The translations under genes were made by a program, and so were the position numbers. Shown piece by piece: positions 37,171 through 39,419 of a DNA stretch of 39,419 bases. Positions within the stretch are counted from its first letter, which is position 1. Each line of letters opens with the position of its first letter. Location of the stretch: assembly GCF_001724715.1 (NCBI RefSeq), contig NZ_MEFG01000029.1, positions 35,034 to 74,452 of the forward strand, read 5' to 3'. The notes beneath the pieces were generated by a model. That model did not search any database, was not told the origin of the DNA, and was given only the letters and a program-made list of their open reading frames with translations. The stretch is from Sphingomonas sp. SCN 67-18. Its GTDB lineage: Bacteria > Pseudomonadota > Alphaproteobacteria > Sphingomonadales > Sphingomonadaceae.

Positions 37171-39090
37171 TCAGCGCGCGTTGAAATGATCGTAGATCGC
37201 CTGCGCCATCGTGCCGGACACGCCGGGCGCCCGGCCCAGATCCTCCAGCGATGCGGCGCGCACCGCGCGGGCCGTGCCGAAATGCATCAGCAGCGCCTTC
37301 TTGCGCGCCGGGCCGATGCCGGGAATCTCGTCCAGCGGGCTTGCGCCGATCTGCTTCGCCCGCTTGCTGCGGTGGACGCCGATGGCAAAGCGATGCGCCT
37401 CGTCGCGCAGCCTTTGCAGGTAGAACAGCACCGGCGAATTGTGCGGCAGGCTGATCTCGCGCCCGTCGGGCAGGTGGAATGTCTCGCGCCCGGCATTGCG
37501 GTCCGGCCCCTTGGCGACGCCGACCAGCGGCACATCCTCTATGCCCATCTCCTCAAGCACCGCCTTGACCGCGTTCAACTGCCCCTTGCCGCCGTCGATC
37601 AGGACAAGATCGGGCCAATCCCCCCCGTCCCGATCCGGGTCCTCGCTCTTCGCCCGGGCGAAGCGCCGTTCCAGCACCTCGCGCATCATCGCGAAATCGT
37701 CGCCCGGCACGGTTTCGGCGCGCTTGATGTTGAACTTGCGATAGCTGTTCTTGCGGAAACCCTCCGGCCCGGCGACGATCATCCCGCCAATGGCGTTGGT
37801 GCCCTGGATATGGCTGTTGTCATAAACCTCGATCCGGTCCGGCGGCCCGTCCAGCCCGAACAGATCTGCCATGTCGCGCAGGATCTTCCCCTGCGTCGTC
37901 GATTCCGCGAGATGGCGGTCCAGCGCCTCCTCCGCATTGCGATGGGCCTGGCGGATCAGCCGGACGCGCTCGCCCCGCTTCGGCACGGCGATGGTCACCC
38001 GCGCGCCGGCCCGTTCGCCCAGCGCCTCGGCCAGCAGCGCGGCCTCCGGCAGGTCGCGGTCGAGGAACAGGGTGCGGGGCGGCGGCACCTCCTCGTAAAA
38101 TTGCACCAGGAAGCTGGCCAGCACGTCCGCTTCCGGCACGTCCTGGGTGTGGGCGGGGAAGAAGCTGCGATGCCCCCAATTCTGCCCGCCGCGAATGAAG
38201 AAGGCCTGGATGCAGATCACCCCCGCCTTGCTGGCCAGCGCAAAGATGTCGCCGTCGCCAATGCCCTCGGCGTTGATCGCCTGGCTGCCCTGGATGAAGG
38301 TGAGCGCGCGCAGCCGGTCGCGAAATATGGCGGCCAGCTCGAAATCCATCGCGTCGCTCGCCGCCTGCATGGCCGCGCCGAGCTTTTTCTGCACCTCGGT
38401 CGATTTGCCGCCCAGAAACGCCTTCGCGTCGCCGACCAGATCCGCATAGGCGGCCTCGTCGATCCGCCCGACGCAGGGCGCGGAGCAGCGGCGGATCTGA
38501 TAAAGCAGGCACGGCCGGGAGCGGTTGGAAAAGAAGCTGTCCGTGCACGAGCGGAGCAGGAACAGCTTTTGCAGGGCGTTGAGCGTGCGCCCCACCGATC
38601 CGGCGCTGGCGAAGGGGCCGTAATAATCGCCCTTCGCCCGGCGCGCGCCGCGATGCTTCTGGATGCGCGGAAAGGCGTGGTCGGCGCGCAGCAGGATGAA
38701 GGGGAAGCTTTTGTCGTCGCGCAGCAGCACATTATAGGCCGGGCGATACCGTTTGATCAACTGCGCCTCCAGCAGCAGCGCCTCCGCCTCGCTGCCGGTG
38801 GTGACGATGGTCATCGTGCGCGTCTGCGCCACCATGCGCTGCAGCCGCCGGGACAGGCGGGCGACCTGGGTATAGTTGGTCACCCGGTTGCGCAGCGCCC
38901 GCGCCTTGCCGACATAGAGCACGTCGCCGCGCGCATCGTGCATCCGGTAAACGCCCGGGCGGGCCGGCAGGGTTTTCAGCACATTGCGGATCGCCGCGAC
39001 GCCGGCTTCCAGATCCGGCTTTTCCGCGCCGCGCACGGCGTAGGCGGCCTTGTCCTCATGGAAGCGATCTGGGGCGGACGGTTCGGACAT
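37171..39090 (-). CDS. uvrC: Excinuclease ABC subunit C
   Basis: Dual-incision nuclease of nucleotide excision repair, acting with UvrA and UvrB. The 639-residue product contains an N-terminal GIY-YIG-type domain (about 40-125, with RPGVYRMHDARGDVLYVGKA and ALRNRVTNY), a cysteine cluster CLLYQIRRCSAPCVG, the UVR motif region for UvrB binding (about 225-265), the RNase-H-like nuclease domain with EVYDNSHIQGTNAIGGMIV and DLVLIDGGKGQL, and C-terminal helix-hairpin-helix motifs (IPGIGPARKKALLMHFG). Complete at both ends. An N-terminal extension before the GIY-YIG domain of about 40 residues is slightly longer than in E. coli. Confidence 0.97.
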   Translation of the reverse strand: MSEPSAPDRFHEDKAAYAVRGAEKPDLEAGVAAIRNVLKTLPARPGVYRMHDARGDVLYVGKARALRNRVTNYTQVARLSRRLQRMVAQTRTMTIVTTGSEAEALLLEAQLIKRYRPAYNVLLRDDKSFPFILLRADHAFPRIQKHRGARRAKGDYYGPFASAGSVGRTLNALQKLFLLRSCTDSFFSNRSRPCLLYQIRRCSAPCVGRIDEAAYADLVGDAKAFLGGKSTEVQKKLGAAMQAASDAMDFELAAIFRDRLRALTFIQGSQAINAEGIGDGDIFALASKAGVICIQAFFIRGGQNWGHRSFFPAHTQDVPEADVLASFLVQFYEEVPPPRTLFLDRDLPEAALLAEALGERAGARVTIAVPKRGERVRLIRQAHRNAEEALDRHLAESTTQGKILRDMADLFGLDGPPDRIEVYDNSHIQGTNAIGGMIVAGPEGFRKNSYRKFNIKRAETVPGDDFAMMREVLERRFARAKSEDPDRDGGDWPDLVLIDGGKGQLNAVKAVLEEMGIEDVPLVGVAKGPDRNAGRETFHLPDGREISLPHNSPVLFYLQRLRDEAHRFAIGVHRSKRAKQIGASPLDEIPGIGPARKKALLMHFGTARAVRAASLEDLGRAPGVSGTMAQAIYDHFNAR

Positions 39091-39140
39091 GAACGGGATT
39101 TAGGCGCCGGGCGCGATTGGCGCTACCCGCCTGCGATCCG

Positions 39141-39170
39141 AAAAAAGCGGTCCGGCCGGCGGGCCGGACC
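39141..39170 (-). terminator. Intrinsic terminator after the ATP synthase gene
   Basis: On the minus strand a perfect 9-bp stem GGTCCGGCC/GGCCGGACC (39162-39170 with 39149-39157) closes a 4-nt loop, followed by GC and six T residues (39141-39146). It lies 8 nt past the atpF stop codon and ends that operon before uvrC. Confidence 0.95.
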
Positions 39171-39178
39171 TGCGAAGG

Positions 39179-39419
39179 TCAGTTGAGGCTGCCCAGATCG
39201 GCGATGGTGCGGTCGACCAGCGGCTTGTCCTGCGCAGCGCCGTGGCGTGCGGTGATCATCAGCGTTGCGGCGGAAACGGCGGCGTCGGCGGCGGTCGCCC
39301 GCACCTCTGCGACGGCGGCGCGTTCCGCGGCGGCAATCTTGTCCTCGGCCATGCGGGCGCGCCGGGCGATGAGATCGGCGGCGTCGGCATCCGCCTTGGC
39401 GACCAGATCGCCCGCTTCC
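39179..39419 (-). CDS. atpF: F0F1 ATP synthase b-type subunit, C-terminal end only
   Basis: Stalk subunit of ATP synthase; only the last 80 residues are visible, running off the right edge. They are an extended Ala/Glu/Arg-rich helix (AKADADAADLIARRARMAE, then KIAAAERAAVAEVRATAAD) ending in DRTIADLGSLN. The pattern is that of the peripheral-stalk b or b' subunit of alphaproteobacteria. Whether it is b or b' cannot be decided from this part. It is the last gene of its operon, since a strong terminator follows 8 nt later. Confidence 0.8.
   Translation of the reverse strand, partial: EAGDLVAKADADAADLIARRARMAEDKIAAAERAAVAEVRATAADAAVSAATLMITARHGAAQDKPLVDRTIADLGSLN

Noticed and set aside
37186-39186. 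Long plus-strand open frame across uvrC (about 660 codons).
   Set aside because: Antisense to uvrC; no recognisable domain, while uvrC is complete on the minus strand.

Overview
The window looks like an ordinary, densely packed chromosomal segment of a GC-rich alphaproteobacterium, most likely a sphingomonad (order Sphingomonadales). Evidence for this is a GcrA cell-cycle regulator, a three-gene bc1 operon (petA-petB-petC) followed by apt, an Mla-type ABC operon with a STAS-fused permease, a Burkholderia-like QueE, and at least one sequence matching the alphaproteobacterial EcfG general-stress promoter exactly. Genes are close together, often with 4-bp ATGA overlaps. I see no insertion sequence, prophage, CRISPR array, rRNA or convincing tRNA. 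No intergenic gap exceeds about 230 bp.

Layout, left to right. 1-3164 (minus): petA-petB-petC-apt, the cytochrome bc1 complex plus adenine salvage (apt runs off the left edge). 3356-5222 (plus): trmL-hemF-GNAT. 5233-5955 (minus): a polytopic membrane protein. 6054-8752 (plus): lipB, a small Thr/Ala/Asp-rich lipoprotein with a strong terminator, a secreted unknown, and pgeF. 8830-10143 (plus): a cystathionine gamma-synthase-family PLP enzyme. 10157-10825 (minus): a HAD-IB phosphatase, divergent from the phospholipid-transport operon mlaE-mlaF-mlaD-lipoprotein (10935-14387). 14395-15728 (minus): queC-queE for 7-deazaguanine synthesis. 15910-16353 (minus): a DUF3617-like protein, with a structured, terminator-ended stretch after it. 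16480-19501 (minus): argD-argF-hslO. 19657-20502 (minus): an ABC-2 permease, divergent from gcrA (20571-21242). 21255-22151 (minus): a Phd/YefM-PAS-PAS fusion, divergent from a TadE-TadG-diguanylate cyclase operon (22379-25952), then parE (26000-27979). 27974-28083: six imperfect 18-bp tandem repeats. 28097-31340 (minus): metZ-apaG-lysR and a GNAT gene. 31423-34387: a PMT-family mannosyltransferase, a lipoprotein, and a convergent GT2-GtrA polyprenyl-phosphate sugar synthase coupled to leuB. 35538-36383 (plus): purU. 36390-39419 (minus): recO, uvrC and the 3' end of an ATP synthase b-type subunit gene.

Most genes are housekeeping. The most interesting points are: (i) a perfect GGAAC-N17-CGTT EcfG-type promoter in front of the mla operon and a one-mismatch version in front of the Tad/cyclase operon, suggesting that envelope lipid transport and a pilus-like/c-di-GMP module respond to general stress; (ii) an antitoxin-type DNA-binding domain fused to two PAS domains with no toxin nearby, divergent from the Tad operon; (iii) a probable protein O-mannosylation set (PMT plus lipid-linked sugar synthase) flanking a lipoprotein; (iv) intrinsic-terminator hairpins inside the leader of argD and shortly upstream of queC, the latter preceded by further hairpins and an anti-Shine-Dalgarno stretch; and (v) the 18-bp repeat array that begins inside the parE stop codon. 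All functional statements come from reading motifs by eye; no database search was possible.
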